Source: Lipingzhangella_A rawalii (GTDB lineage Bacteria; Actinomycetota; Actinomycetes; Streptosporangiales; Streptosporangiaceae). From it: 64,000 nucleotides of DNA. The notes under the pieces are model-generated. The model saw only the letters and a program-made list of their open reading frames with translations. It was not told where the DNA came from and did not search any database. A program made the position numbers and the translations under genes. The stretch is taken from positions 62,001 through 126,000 of the forward strand of contig NZ_JAVLVT010000004.1 in assembly GCF_031628175.1 (NCBI RefSeq), read 5' to 3'. Shown in pieces: positions 1 to 9,398 of this stretch (positions are counted from its first letter, which is position 1; the number at the start of each line of letters is the position of its first letter).

Positions 1-243
1 GATCCGCTGAAGTTTCGCCGCGTCCACGGCGGTTTCCGGATTCCCGAACCGGACGCCGGTGCGGGTCTTGACCTCGACCGCGACGAGGACGGCACCCCAT
101 CGGGCCAGTAGGTCCAATTCGCCCCACGCACAGGACCAGTTCCGTTCCAGTAGCCACATCCCCTGGCGACGCAGGTACCGGGCCGCGAGCTCCTCACCGC
201 AACGACCAAGCGTTGCGGGATCGGACGGAACGATGCGGTGCAC
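1..243 (-). CDS. yraN: YraN/UPF0102 family endonuclease-like protein (3' end outside the window)
   Basis: Eighty-one codons are visible; the C-terminus runs off the left edge. From GTG at 243 the frame reads through CGEELAARYLRRQG, then GELDLLAR and VEVKTR, the hallmark acidic/lysine motif of the UPF0102 family, which has a restriction-endonuclease-like fold of unproven biological role. The GTG start is preceded on the minus strand by GGAGG nine bases upstream. In actinobacteria yraN normally lies near lepB and rplS, as here. Identification is by motif and context, and confidence is high for the family. Confidence 0.88.
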   Translation of the reverse strand, partial: MHRIVPSDPATLGRCGEELAARYLRRQGMWLLERNWSCAWGELDLLARWGAVLVAVEVKTRTGVRFGNPETAVDAAKLQRI

Positions 244-481
244 CCCGCCTCACCTCCGACGTCGAAACGAGCGACACAACCGACACAGTCAAAGCTGCGT
301 GGGGTGCGGGGCTCGCAACAACCCGGATCCCGGAGGCTGTGGACGGTTGGGAGCACACATGTGCGCGTGCCTGCGCGACGAGGGGCGCATCCTCCGACGC
401 GGGCGGCACGGCCGGCCGCGCGTGGAGGCGAGGTCCAGTACGCGGACCACTGGAGGCCGGCGCGGGGAACGCCTGGTGGGG

Positions 482-808
482 CTAGTCCTGTGGCCCCTCC
501 GGCGCGGGGACTTCAAGGTCGCTCTTGGTGACCTCTTCGACATTGACGTCCTTGAAGGTCACAACACGCACGTTCTTCACGAAGCGCGCGGGACGGTACA
601 TGTCCCACACCCAGGCATCGGCCATGGTGACCTCGAAGTACATCTCGCCCGAGTCGGTCGTACAGGGCTTCATGTCCACATGGTTGGTGAGGTAGAAGCG
701 ACGTTCGGTCTCCACCACATAGCTGAACAGGCCGACAACGTCCCGGTACTCCCGATAGAGCTGGAGCTCCATCTCGGCCTCGTACTTCTCCAGGTCCTCA
801 GAACTCAT
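482..808 (-). CDS. DUF2469 family protein
   Basis: A 108-residue protein beginning MSSEDLEKYEAEMELQLYRE, with the strongly conserved actinobacterial DUF2469 core (YRDVVGLFSYVVETERRFYL, then MYFEVTMADAWVWDMYRP). An in-frame extension to 904 is possible, but it adds low-quality sequence and the family starts at this ATG, so 808 is preferred. Function is unknown; the family is restricted to actinobacteria and sits between yraN and lepB in many genomes. There is no signal peptide or membrane segment. The C-terminus ends in a short acidic/proline tail. Confidence 0.9.
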   Translation of the reverse strand: MSSEDLEKYEAEMELQLYREYRDVVGLFSYVVETERRFYLTNHVDMKPCTTDSGEMYFEVTMADAWVWDMYRPARFVKNVRVVTFKDVNVEEVTKSDLEVPAPEGPQD

Positions 809-992
809 ATCGCCGCTCGCTTTCGTCCCACTCCAGCCAGGGCACCTCGGCTCCGCCGTAGCCGCCGAGGAAGGACCCTTCCCTCGTAGCTCATCACCCA
901 TCATGCGCTACGTGTCAACCAACAACAATGCGCAGCCTCAACTCCAGCCGCGCGGGCACACGACCCCTCCTCGAAACATGGCCGAATCCCGG

Positions 993-1847
993 CTACTCGA
1001 TGGAATCCGGGATCGGATGCGTGGTGATCCGGTCCAGGGGCCACACCGTCACGAAGGCCCGGCCCACCACCGACTCCTCCGAGATCGTCCCACCCCCCGG
1101 GTCACTCTGGTGCGTGCGCGAGTCATAGGACACCGCGCGGTGGTCGCCCATCACCCACAGTCGACCCTCGTCGATCGTGACCGGTCCGAACTCCTGATGC
1201 GTTTCCAGACTGTCCGGATACAGGTAGGGCTCATCCAGGGGCTCATCGTTGATGACCAGCCGACCCTGCTCGTCACAGCACTCGACCGTGTCCCCGGGCA
1301 GTCCGATCACTCGCTTGATGTAGTCCTTGCCGCTGGGGGCCAGCCCCAACGACTGGCTCAGCCAGCCGAAGAATCCCTGCACCGGGTTGGACGCCTCGGG
1401 CTGCTCGACCACGGTGTCTTCGTCCCAGGAGTCGCTGCCGTTGAACACGACCAGCTCTCCGCGGTCAATGTCGCGAACCTGGTAGACCAGCTTGTTCACG
1501 AGCACCCGATCATCCACTTGGAGAGTGTCCTCCATGGACTGGGACGGGATATAGAACGGCTGGACCACCCAGGTCTTGATGACGAACGCCAGGACCAGCG
1601 CGATTGCAACCAGGACCGGAAGTTCCTTCCAGAAGGAACCGGACTTCTCTGCGCGCTTCTTGTTCCCACTCGCACCCATAGCGCTGCCCGGAGCCTCCCC
1701 TGCACTCGCCGCCCCCGTGTCCTCCTCCTCGGAAGCGCAGGCGGCTCCCCCGCGCGCCTGCGCGGAGGAGCCGAAACTCTCGTTGCCGTGGGTTTCGTCT
1801 GCCTCGGTGTCCGCGGCGGCACGCGAGTCCTGTTCCTCATTGCTCAT
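993..1847 (-). CDS. lepB: Signal peptidase I
   Basis: A 284-residue membrane-anchored serine protease that removes signal peptides from Sec/Tat-exported proteins. The N-terminal ~70 residues are an acidic, Ser/Ala-rich cytoplasmic extension. One membrane segment follows at about residues 77-93, then FYIPSQSMEDTL with the nucleophile at about Ser104. Further on come the KRVIGLPGD box with the general-base Lys, and GDHRAVSYDSR, equivalent to the GDNR box E. ATG at 1847 is chosen over an in-frame TTG two codons upstream. It lies just downstream of rplS on the same strand, the normal actinobacterial arrangement. Confidence 0.95.
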   Translation of the reverse strand: MSNEEQDSRAAADTEADETHGNESFGSSAQARGGAACASEEEDTGAASAGEAPGSAMGASGNKKRAEKSGSFWKELPVLVAIALVLAFVIKTWVVQPFYIPSQSMEDTLQVDDRVLVNKLVYQVRDIDRGELVVFNGSDSWDEDTVVEQPEASNPVQGFFGWLSQSLGLAPSGKDYIKRVIGLPGDTVECCDEQGRLVINDEPLDEPYLYPDSLETHQEFGPVTIDEGRLWVMGDHRAVSYDSRTHQSDPGGGTISEESVVGRAFVTVWPLDRITTHPIPDSIE

Positions 1848-1967
1848 CGGCAACGAAGCCTAGCCGAGACAGGCGGGTTTTGCTGGGAGGTTACGCCGCA
1901 CGGCCCGCCACCAGCCCGAAAACGGCCCCGGGCGCCGCGCAGCGGTCCCCGCCACGGCTCTGCCGAT

Positions 1968-2312
1968 CTAGCGGCGCTCGGGAATCCGAGCCGCCTTACC
2001 GCTGAGGTAACGCAGGTAGTAGAGCTTGGCCCGGCGAACCCGGCCACGGCGCACGACCTTCATCTTGTCGATCACCGGGGAGTGCAGCGGGAAGGTGCGC
2101 TCCACACCCACACCGTCACTGATCTTGCGGACGGTGAAGGTCTCCCGGACACCACCGCCGCGGCGCCGGATAACCACACCGCGGAAGGTCTGGATTCGAG
2201 ACCGGTTCCCCTCGGTCACCTGCACGTCCACGTCCAGGGTGTCTCCCGGGCGGAACTCGGGGATGTCGGAGCGTAGTTGAGCTTTCTCCAGCTCCTGAAT
2301 TGCCGTATGCAT
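1968..2312 (-). CDS. rplS: 50S ribosomal protein L19
   Basis: A 114-residue L19, a late-assembling large-subunit protein at the 30S/50S interface. It begins MHTAIQELEKAQLR and contains FRPGDTLDVDVQV, then FRGVVIRRRGGGVRETFTVR and ERTFPLHSP, the diagnostic L19 stretch. The C-terminus (RRAKLYYLR, then the basic end) is also typical. ATG at 2312 gives the usual length. It is 115 bp downstream of trmD in the rpsP-khpA-rimM-trmD-rplS run, so probably co-transcribed, with room for a separate promoter. Confidence 0.97.
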   Translation of the reverse strand: MHTAIQELEKAQLRSDIPEFRPGDTLDVDVQVTEGNRSRIQTFRGVVIRRRGGGVRETFTVRKISDGVGVERTFPLHSPVIDKMKVVRRGRVRRAKLYYLRYLSGKAARIPERR

Positions 2313-2427
2313 CGCGAAGCGGTTCCTCTTCGGTTGCCCGCCACGGCGCCACACCCGGGCGGGAGTACTGGGGTCATCGACTGTCTTGAAGGTCGCCTCT
2401 GCACAGCAACGACCAAAGACAACTCGT

Positions 2428-3213
2428 CTAGTCTGCCATATTCGCGTCTGTGATCCGGACGCCGACCTCGGCCAGGACCTCGCGATCACGCTGGTCAAGC
2501 CCGGTGACATGGGCCAGCAGCTCGGGACGATTCTGCGCGGTACGCCGCAGGGCCTCGTCACGTCGCCAGCGGTCGACCGCGGCGTGGTTCCCCGACAACA
2601 GGACCTCGGGGACCTCCCGCTCCCGCCAGACGGAGGGCTTCGTGTACACGGGACCCTCCAGCAGTGCCGACATCTCGCCGCGAGCAAAGGAATCCTGCAC
2701 CGCGGAGTCGGCGTTTCCGAGTAGTCCCGGAAGCAGCCGGGTCACCGCCTCCACCATAACCAGTGTGGGAGCTTCCCCACCGGCGAGGACGTAATCTCCC
2801 ACGCTGAGTTCCTCCACCGGCATGGACTCGGCCGCCTCGGCGGCCACCCGTGCGTCGATCCCCTCGTACCGGCCACAGGCGAACACCAGCCACGGCTCTT
2901 CGGTGAGCCGCTCGGCATCCCGCTGGGTGAACGGAGCCCCGCTGGGGGTCGGAATCACCAGACGCGGCACGGATTCGCCCTGCCGGTCGGCGAGCACGGT
3001 GTCCAGGGCCTGCCCCCACGGTTCCGGTTTCATCACCATGCCCGGTCCGCCCCCGTAGGGAGTGTCATCGACGGTGTTGTGCCGATCGTAGGTCCACGAT
3101 CGAAGGTCATGGACCCGGATGTCGACCATTCCGGATGCACGGGCCTTCCCCAACAGGGACAGGTCCAACGGAGCGAAGTACTCTGGAAAGATCGTGACGA
3201 TGTCAATGCGCAT
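2428..3213 (-). CDS. trmD: tRNA (guanine37-N1)-methyltransferase TrmD
   Basis: A 261-residue SPOUT-class enzyme that methylates G37 of tRNAs with SAM, preventing frameshifting. It starts MRIDIVTIFPEYF. The trefoil-knot SAM site is visible as CGRYEGIDARV and the VGDYVLAGGE loop. DDTPYGGGPGMVMKPEP is the conserved substrate-binding strand. The C-terminal helical domain ends normally for the family. It follows rimM with an 8-base gap, consistent with one operon. Confidence 0.97.
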   Translation of the reverse strand: MRIDIVTIFPEYFAPLDLSLLGKARASGMVDIRVHDLRSWTYDRHNTVDDTPYGGGPGMVMKPEPWGQALDTVLADRQGESVPRLVIPTPSGAPFTQRDAERLTEEPWLVFACGRYEGIDARVAAEAAESMPVEELSVGDYVLAGGEAPTLVMVEAVTRLLPGLLGNADSAVQDSFARGEMSALLEGPVYTKPSVWREREVPEVLLSGNHAAVDRWRRDEALRRTAQNRPELLAHVTGLDQRDREVLAEVGVRITDANMAD

Positions 3214-3221
3214 GGGCCCTC

Positions 3222-3806
3222 TTACTCCAGCTCCAGCAGACCTGGCGGTGGATCGATCACCAGGGTTCCGGAAGCCACGTCCACATGCGGGACGAGCGCC
3301 CGCACGAAGGGAACCATGCGCTCCGCCCTGTGCGGGGCCTCGGTCGTCACCACGAGCACGTCCTGGGCGTGGTGCAGGATGTCCGTCACGGTTCCCACGA
3401 GGTGACCATCGGTCGTCGTGACCGTAAGCCCCAACAGTTCGTGGTCGTGAAACTCATCCGGGTCGGTCGATTCCGGAAGTTCCGCCGAATCCACCCCGAG
3501 CGTCACACCACGCAGCCGCTCGGCCTGGTCCCGGTCCGAGATCCCCTCGAAGCGCACCACCAGGCGGCCGGAGTGCCGACGGGCCGTAGCCACCGTGAGT
3601 GGCCCCCACTCTGCCGGGTCCGTACCGAGGCGGCTCCCTCGGGAAAACCTGGAGCCGGGGTCGTCGGTGCGGACCTCCACCGCAACCTCACCCCGAATAC
3701 CGTGCGCCCGACCGATCCGGCCGACAACCAGCCACATTGCTCGCCTGGGCTCCCCCTGCGGAGGGTCGGGTGGGGAACCAGAACGTTCCCCACCCGACAC
3801 ACTCAC
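3222..3806 (-). CDS. rimM: 16S rRNA processing protein RimM
   Basis: A 30S maturation factor that binds S19 and the 16S head. The core reads LVVGRIGRAHGIRGEVAVEV, then SRLGTDP and the PRC-barrel end LVPFVRALVPHVDV. I chose GTG at 3806, which overlaps the khpA stop as GTGA and gives 194 residues. An ATG at 3737 would give about 171 residues, closer to many homologues, but lacks as good a context. The first ~23 residues are low complexity (Gly/Ser/Pro-rich), so the start remains uncertain. Confidence 0.93.
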   Translation of the reverse strand: MSVSGGERSGSPPDPPQGEPRRAMWLVVGRIGRAHGIRGEVAVEVRTDDPGSRFSRGSRLGTDPAEWGPLTVATARRHSGRLVVRFEGISDRDQAERLRGVTLGVDSAELPESTDPDEFHDHELLGLTVTTTDGHLVGTVTDILHHAQDVLVVTTEAPHRAERMVPFVRALVPHVDVASGTLVIDPPPGLLELE

Positions 3807-4045
3807 CGTGTCTCGTTCAGTCCCAACAGGTGAACTCGGACATGCCGACCGCCGGCCAGCGCACCGATCACGGTACGCAACGCGCCCGCGATCCGACCGT
3901 TCCGCCCGATCACCTTCCCCAGGTCATCCGGGTGGACCCGAACCTCGAGTACCTTGCCCTTGCGGAGGCGACGGGCATGCACCTGAACATCGTCGGGATT
4001 CGCAACGATGCCCTTGACTAGGTGCTCCAATGCCTCCTCGAGCAC
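3803..4045 (-). CDS. khpA: KH-domain RNA-binding protein (KhpA/YlqC family)
   Basis: An 80-residue single-KH-domain protein. The GxxG RNA-binding loop is visible in DDLGKVIGRNGRIAGALRTV. The family binds RNA with KhpB in other bacteria and affects cell division and small-RNA biology. The GTG start at 4045 is one base after the rpsP stop, and its own stop overlaps the rimM GTG, so rpsP-khpA-rimM appear translationally coupled. Length and position between rpsP and rimM are canonical for Gram-positives. Confidence 0.93.
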   Translation of the reverse strand: MLEEALEHLVKGIVANPDDVQVHARRLRKGKVLEVRVHPDDLGKVIGRNGRIAGALRTVIGALAGGRHVRVHLLGLNETR

Positions 4046-4046
4046 G

Positions 4047-4517
4047 TCAGGCCTCGCCCTCAGCTGACTTCGCGGAACTCGCGTCGTCACTGCCCGACGT
4101 GGTCGACGCCGACTCGGACGCGTCGCCCTGGTCCGCCTTCTTGTTCGACTTCTTGGACTTGTCCTCGTTGTCCGGCAGCACCAGCTCCTTGAGGACCGCC
4201 TGGAACTCGGCCTCACGGTCCGGCTTCGGCTCCGCGACCTTCATCGGCGGCGGCGCCGGGAGACCCTTGAACTGCTGCCAGTCCCCGGTCAGCTTGAGGA
4301 TGTGCCGCACCGGATCGGTGGGCTGGGCCCCCACGGACAGCCAGTACTGCGCCCGCTCGGAGTTCACCTCGATGTAACTGGGCTCCTCCTGCGGGTGGTA
4401 CTTCCCGATCTCTTCGATGGCCTTGCCATCGCGCTTGGTCCGGGCATCGGCGATAACAATACGGTACTGCGGCGTACGGATCTTCCCCATACGCTTGAGC
4501 TTGATCTTGACAGCCAC
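4047..4517 (-). CDS. rpsP: 30S ribosomal protein S16
   Basis: S16 core at the N-terminus (VAVKIKLKRMGKIRTPQYRI, then RDGKAIEEIGKYHP) followed by an extension typical of actinobacteria: VLPDNEDKSKKSNKKAD and an Asp/Ser/Ala-rich tail. I use GTG at 4517, which has GGAG 11 bases upstream and restores the usual N-terminus (156 residues). A GTG four codons earlier sits almost on the GGAG and is unlikely. It is the first gene of the rpsP-khpA-rimM-trmD-rplS cluster. Confidence 0.96.
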   Translation of the reverse strand: MAVKIKLKRMGKIRTPQYRIVIADARTKRDGKAIEEIGKYHPQEEPSYIEVNSERAQYWLSVGAQPTDPVRHILKLTGDWQQFKGLPAPPPMKVAEPKPDREAEFQAVLKELVLPDNEDKSKKSNKKADQGDASESASTTSGSDDASSAKSAEGEA

Positions 4518-4714
4518 GGGTGTGGTCACTCCAGGACGTAACTGATGCGAGAGCCCGTCTGTGCCAGCCGCGTGGGGTTACGGCGCCAGACGAGCGGCCG
4601 ACGTGGGTGTCCGGGCAAGTTAGAGGGCCGGCCCAGAACACCGTTAGTCAACACTCAATTGTGCCAGATGCACACCCCGGATCGAACACCGTCGCCCCGG
4701 TGTGCCGCATCCGA

Positions 4715-6337
4715 CTATTCCTTGGGCAGCCGCAGGTTGGACAGGTCGGGCATTCCGTCCTTGCCACCCCCGAGTCCCGGTGGCAACTGGGATCCTCCCG
4801 GAGCTCCACCCAGGCCCGGCGGCAGTTGGGGAGACTGCTCGCCTCCCCCTTCCTCACGGCGACGCTCCCGTTCCGCGGCCTTCTCGGCCTCCTGCTGGCG
4901 CGCCTTCTGGGGGTTGCCGCTCCGCTGTTTCCCCTTCTTGTTCGCCCGCTTCTTGGCCGCAGCCTGCTGCGCCTTGCGCGCGCCTCGACCGCCGCCACCA
5001 CCCATACCCGGCATGCCCGGCATCCCCGAGCCACCGCCGCCCTTCATCTGGCGCAGCATCTTCTGCGCGTCGAAGAACCGGGTGATCAGCCCGTTGACGT
5101 CACTGACCTGGGTTCCCGACCCGTTGGCGATCCGCAGGCGACGTGAACCGTTGATCATCTTCGGATTGGCGCGCTCGGCGGGCGTCATCGAACGGATGAT
5201 CGCGGTGATGCGGTCCAGGTCCTTCTCGTCCACATTGGAGATCTGGTCCCGCATCTGCCCCATGCCCGGCATCATGCCCAGCAGGTTCCCGATCGGGCCG
5301 AGCTTACGGACCATCTGCATCTGCTCGAGGAAGTCCTCGAGTGTGAAGTCGTCCCCCGAGGCCAGCTTCTTGGCCATGTCCTCGGCTTCGGACTCGTCGA
5401 AGGTGCGCTGCGCCTGCTCGATAAGGGTGAGCATGTCCCCCATGTCGAGGATGCGCGACGCCATCCGGTCGGGATGGAACAGGTCGAAGTCGTCGAGTTT
5501 CTCGCCGGTGGAGGCGAACATGATCGGCCGGTCGGTGACGTGCCGCACCGACAGTGCCGCGCCGCCCCGGGCGTCTCCGTCCAGCTTGGTCAGGGCCACG
5601 GCGTCGTAGCCGACCCCGTCCCGGAACGCCTCCGCGGTGGTGACCGCGTCCTGACCGATCATCGCGTCCACGACGAAGAGGATCTCGTCCGGAGAAACCG
5701 CGTCCCGGATGTCGGCGGCCTGACGCATCATTTCCTCGTCGACACCGAGACGCCCTGCCGTGTCGATGATGACGACGTTGTGGTTCTGCCGCCGCGCGTA
5801 CTCGACAGACTCGCGCGCTACGGCCACCGGGTCCCCGACACCGTTACCGGGCTCCGGAGAGAACACCGGGACCTCGGCACGTTCCCCGAGCACCTGGAGC
5901 TGTGTCACCGCGTTGGGTCGTTGCAGGTCGGCGGCCACCAGCAGCGGTGTGTTCCGCTCGGCCACCAACCATCGGGCGAGCTTGCCGGCCAGCGTGGTTT
6001 TGCCCGACCCCTGGAGCCCGGCCAGCATGATGACCGTCGGCGGGGTCTTGGCGTAGCGGATGTCGCGAGTCTGTCCTCCGAGGATCTCGACGAGCTCCTC
6101 GTTGACGATCTTGATGACCTGCTGCGCCGGATTCAGCGCTTTGGACACCTCGGTGCCGCGGGCCCGCTCCTTGATCCGTGCGATGAAGGTACGAACAACA
6201 GGGAGCGCGACATCGGCTTCGAGCAAGGCGAGCCGAATCTCCCGCGCCGTGGTGTTGATGTCCTCCTCGGACAGGCGGCCCTTGCCGCGCAACGACGTGA
6301 AGACCGATGAAAGCCGGTCGGAGAGCGTCTCGAACAC
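4715..6337 (-). CDS. ffh: Signal recognition particle protein Ffh (SRP54)
   Basis: A 540-residue GTPase that binds 4.5S RNA and signal sequences for co-translational targeting to FtsY. N domain residues 1-90, then the G domain with P-loop GLQGSGKTT, DTAGRLGVDEEMM and TKLDGDARGG. The M domain follows, with MPGMGQM and the RNA-binding stretch SMTPAERANPKMINGSRRLR. The tail is a Met/Gly-rich run then a Lys/Arg/Glu- and Gly-rich disordered end ending LRLPKE. No 4.5S RNA gene was recognised in the window. ftsY lies 3.3 kb upstream on the same strand. Confidence 0.97.
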   Translation of the reverse strand: MFETLSDRLSSVFTSLRGKGRLSEEDINTTAREIRLALLEADVALPVVRTFIARIKERARGTEVSKALNPAQQVIKIVNEELVEILGGQTRDIRYAKTPPTVIMLAGLQGSGKTTLAGKLARWLVAERNTPLLVAADLQRPNAVTQLQVLGERAEVPVFSPEPGNGVGDPVAVARESVEYARRQNHNVVIIDTAGRLGVDEEMMRQAADIRDAVSPDEILFVVDAMIGQDAVTTAEAFRDGVGYDAVALTKLDGDARGGAALSVRHVTDRPIMFASTGEKLDDFDLFHPDRMASRILDMGDMLTLIEQAQRTFDESEAEDMAKKLASGDDFTLEDFLEQMQMVRKLGPIGNLLGMMPGMGQMRDQISNVDEKDLDRITAIIRSMTPAERANPKMINGSRRLRIANGSGTQVSDVNGLITRFFDAQKMLRQMKGGGGSGMPGMPGMGGGGGRGARKAQQAAAKKRANKKGKQRSGNPQKARQQEAEKAAERERRREEGGGEQSPQLPPGLGGAPGGSQLPPGLGGGKDGMPDLSNLRLPKE

Positions 6338-6390
6338 GAGTCTGGGCAGTCCTTCGTCTCGGGAATGGCTTCCTAGCCTACCGGCCGGGA

Positions 6391-7821
6391 CTAGGTGTCG
6401 TCGTCCCCGCCGGTGTCTTCGTCGTCGGTGTCGTTTTCGTCGTCGGCGTCCTCGTCACTGTCGTTCTCGGCTGCGTCGGTAGCAGTGTCGTCGTCCTCAT
6501 CCGCTCCGCCGTTGCCGAGCTGGTCGAGGATGGTCTCGCGCTGCTCCTCCAACAGCTCGACGAGATCGTCAACGGCGTTCCCCGTCATCGCCCGGGTGGA
6601 GAGCTCGGCGTCCGCCTCCACCTCGTAGGACTCGGGGGCGGAGGCGGGTTCGAGAGCGAAGTCCACCCCACAGGACAGTTCGACCGATTCCCCCGGCTCG
6701 ACACCCTGGCTGTCATTGCACGTCTCGTCCCCGAGATCGGGGTTACTCACCGTGACGTCCATCCGGGCGCGGACTGCGCTCTCCACCCCCTGGTCGGACC
6801 CCTGATTCTCTACCTCGCCGGTGACGGTGCAGGCCCCACCCACGGAACAGTCCATACCAAGATCGGAATCCGTCCACCCGATGTCCGAGCGGTTGTCCCG
6901 TGCGCCGGTGAGCTCCTCACTCTCGGTCAGAAGCGTGTCGTACATCTCCTCCACGGTGTCCGTGCTGGGCTGCTCCACGGTCACATCAGCCCGCCAGGGA
7001 TCCCCCGCGGGGGCCTGCTCCCCGGCGTCCTCCTCCGTACCGTTGTCCTCGGAGTCGGGAGGGTCCTGCCCGGCTTCGTCGTCATCGTCCGGTTGCGCTT
7101 CTCCGCCGGCGGAGTCGTCGTCCGCAGCGGTGTCGGGAACCGCGAGGTCGGCGATCTGCAACCGCAACAGTTGGTGCGGCTCCTCCTGGGATACCCAGAC
7201 GTCGCCGCCGTCCACCGGAATCCGGTAGGCGTCGGTGCCCTCCACCGCGTCCGGATCCTCGACCGCCTCCGCACTCCCCTCGTCCGGCCCACGCTCCCGA
7301 AGCTCCTCGGCGAGGTGGGCGGGATGGAACACATCCGCCAGATTCGCACCGAGAAACTCTCGATCGACCTGCACCCAGCTGTCGGGGTAGGCGTCCGCGT
7401 CGACCGCGTAGGCGTTCTCACTCAGCCAGAACGGGGTCTCGGCGGACAGGAAAAGATGCTCGTCCGCTTCCATCACCTCGACCTGGGTGTCCTCACCGTC
7501 GAGCGTGCCGTGCAGCGTTCCGGTGTCAGCGAGGACGAGACCCGCCTCCCAGGGAGCATCCTCGCCCTGGGCGGCCCGCCCATCCACCTGCACTGCCGGC
7601 CATGTGGCGAGCTCGTCCAGGGCCGCCGCCAAGACGGGCGCGGCGTCCTGAAATTCCTCCTGGTTGTCCTCGGCATCGTCTCCGGCTCCCGGCCGCAGGT
7701 GGCTGAGATCGATGGAACAGCCGCCAGCGAGCAGGACCACAGCACCGAGCCCGGCTGCCACGGCTGGGCCACGGAGCCCGGTGACCGGACGGACTGCTGC
7801 GGATCGTGTTCTGCTCGTCAT
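6391..7821 (-). CDS. Secreted lipoprotein with acidic low-complexity segments, function unknown
   Basis: A 476-residue predicted lipoprotein. The signal peptide contains VVLLAGGC with the lipobox Cys near residue 32. ATG at 7821 is fixed by AGGAGG with a 5-base spacer; longer upstream extensions lack a ribosome site. A ~190-residue globular part with LppX/LprG-like spacing of hydrophobic and Trp residues is followed by an Asp/Glu-rich linker, a second domain with four Cys (MDCSVGGACTVTGEV, then SCGVDFAL) resembling Ig-like domains, and a C-terminal D/E/T-rich tail. Acidic tails are common in halotolerant actinobacteria. It occupies the space between ffh and amt where glnK and glnD are often found. 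No function can be assigned. Confidence 0.8.
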   Translation of the reverse strand: MTSRTRSAAVRPVTGLRGPAVAAGLGAVVLLAGGCSIDLSHLRPGAGDDAEDNQEEFQDAAPVLAAALDELATWPAVQVDGRAAQGEDAPWEAGLVLADTGTLHGTLDGEDTQVEVMEADEHLFLSAETPFWLSENAYAVDADAYPDSWVQVDREFLGANLADVFHPAHLAEELRERGPDEGSAEAVEDPDAVEGTDAYRIPVDGGDVWVSQEEPHQLLRLQIADLAVPDTAADDDSAGGEAQPDDDDEAGQDPPDSEDNGTEEDAGEQAPAGDPWRADVTVEQPSTDTVEEMYDTLLTESEELTGARDNRSDIGWTDSDLGMDCSVGGACTVTGEVENQGSDQGVESAVRARMDVTVSNPDLGDETCNDSQGVEPGESVELSCGVDFALEPASAPESYEVEADAELSTRAMTGNAVDDLVELLEEQRETILDQLGNGGADEDDDTATDAAENDSDEDADDENDTDDEDTGGDDDT

Positions 7822-8066
7822 CTCGCCCTCCTGGCCCCCGCCAACAATCCCGGGAGTGAATGCCGACCCGCGCCCGGCCCGAGGCACCTCCGGGTTGGTC
7901 TGTTCCATCCCCGGGAGCAAACTGGACGCGTCGTTCAGACGGTATCTGATCAGATATGGCCTCGAGACGTACTCGGGCCGGTGCGGGAGCATTCCCCGCA
8001 CCGGCCCGAATGGTGGTCCGCCGTGGCGCGATGACGGACGGAGGCGTTACTCCACGCTGAGCAGCG

Positions 8067-9398
8067 CTATCCCTTCGTCTCCACGGCGGACCTCTCCTCA
8101 CCCGGAGGCATCGGCGAGGAGGACTGTGGCTGGCCCGCGGTATCCGTGAAGCTGTAGGCCTCCTCGGCGTGCAGCTCACTGTCCACGCCGTTGGTCTCGA
8201 CCTCCACAGGCAGCCGGAATCCGGCGACCACGTCGATGACCTTGGCGATGACGTAGGTCACGACGAAGGAGTAGGCCAGCACCCCCAGAACGGCGACGAT
8301 CTGGACGACCAGGAGGGCGACGCTGCCGCCGTAGAAGATCCCGTCGACGCCCTCTCCGGCGACGGACGCCGACAGCAGACCGATCGCGACGGATCCGATG
8401 ATCCCGGCCACCATGTGCAGCCCGACCACATCAAGGGCATCGTCGTAGCCCAGCTTGTACTTCAGACTGATCGCGTAGGCACACACGGCACCGGACAGGG
8501 CCCCCACCAGAATCGCGCCGATCGGTGTCACTGTGCTCGCGGCCGGAGTGATACCGACCAGACCGGCGATGACACCTGATGCGAATCCGAGTGCGGTCAT
8601 CCTTCCGTAGCGGAGCTTTTCCACGAGCAACCACGCGACCGTGGCTCCGGCCACCGCCACCTGCGTGTTGACGAGTGCCAACGAGGCCACCTCGTCAGCG
8701 CCGTAGGCGGATCCGGCATTGAAGCCGAACCAGCCGAACCACAGCAGAGCCGCCCCGAGCAGCACGAACGGCAGGTTGTGTGGCTTGGGATCCTCGGTGC
8801 CGAATCCTTTGCGTCGCCCAAGAACCAGGGCGAGTGCCAGAGCCGCGGCTCCGGCGTTGATGTGTACGGCCGTACCGCCGGCAAAGTCGATCACGGCCTC
8901 ACCGCCGATGGTGAGCTCCTCGACCCAGCCGCCGCCCCACACCCAGTGGGCCACGGGGAAGTAGACCAGCAGCGACCAGATGGGGACGAACACCAACCAG
9001 GCACCGAACTTGGCACGGTCGGCGATGGCACCGCTGATCAGGGCCACGGTGATGACGGCGAACATCATCTGAAATCCGACGTCCACCATGACCGGAATCG
9101 CGATTCCGGCGTCCGCGTCAAGAACGTCGACCTCGTTAATCACCGATCCGGTGCCGGCCTCACTCAGTCCGCCGATGAAGCTGTTGAATGCTCCACCGTC
9201 GGTGTAGGTCAGGGACCAGCCGACCGCAATCCAGGCGATGCTGACGATCGCGATGCTCGCAAAACTCATCAGCATCATGTTCAGCACGCTCTTCGCTCGG
9301 GACATGCCGCCGTAGAAGAACGCCAGTCCGGGAGTCATGAGCATCACCAACGCGGCGCAGACCAGCAGCCACGCGGTGGTCCCGGTATCGATATCCAT
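8067..9398 (-). CDS. amt: Ammonium transporter, Amt/Mep family
   Basis: A 443-residue polytopic protein, about 11 membrane segments, that conducts ammonium/ammonia. Signature residues are visible: TPGLAFFYGGMSR near the N-terminus, DFAGGTAVHINAG with one pore His, and GLHMVAGIIGS with the second. The C-terminal cytosolic tail is longer than minimal (ending near SSSPMPPGEERSA). ATG at 9398 has GGAGG seven bases upstream. Actinobacterial amt is usually followed by glnK and glnD; neither is seen here, so PII regulation must be encoded elsewhere. Confidence 0.96.
   Translation of the reverse strand: MDIDTGTTAWLLVCAALVMLMTPGLAFFYGGMSRAKSVLNMMLMSFASIAIVSIAWIAVGWSLTYTDGGAFNSFIGGLSEAGTGSVINEVDVLDADAGIAIPVMVDVGFQMMFAVITVALISGAIADRAKFGAWLVFVPIWSLLVYFPVAHWVWGGGWVEELTIGGEAVIDFAGGTAVHINAGAAALALALVLGRRKGFGTEDPKPHNLPFVLLGAALLWFGWFGFNAGSAYGADEVASLALVNTQVAVAGATVAWLLVEKLRYGRMTALGFASGVIAGLVGITPAASTVTPIGAILVGALSGAVCAYAISLKYKLGYDDALDVVGLHMVAGIIGSVAIGLLSASVAGEGVDGIFYGGSVALLVVQIVAVLGVLAYSFVVTYVIAKVIDVVAGFRLPVEVETNGVDSELHAEEAYSFTDTAGQPQSSSPMPPGEERSAVETKG

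Noticed and set aside
903..2276. Long plus-strand open frame opposite lepB and rplS
   Set aside because: It is antisense to two certain genes, has no recognisable domain and exists because of GC bias.
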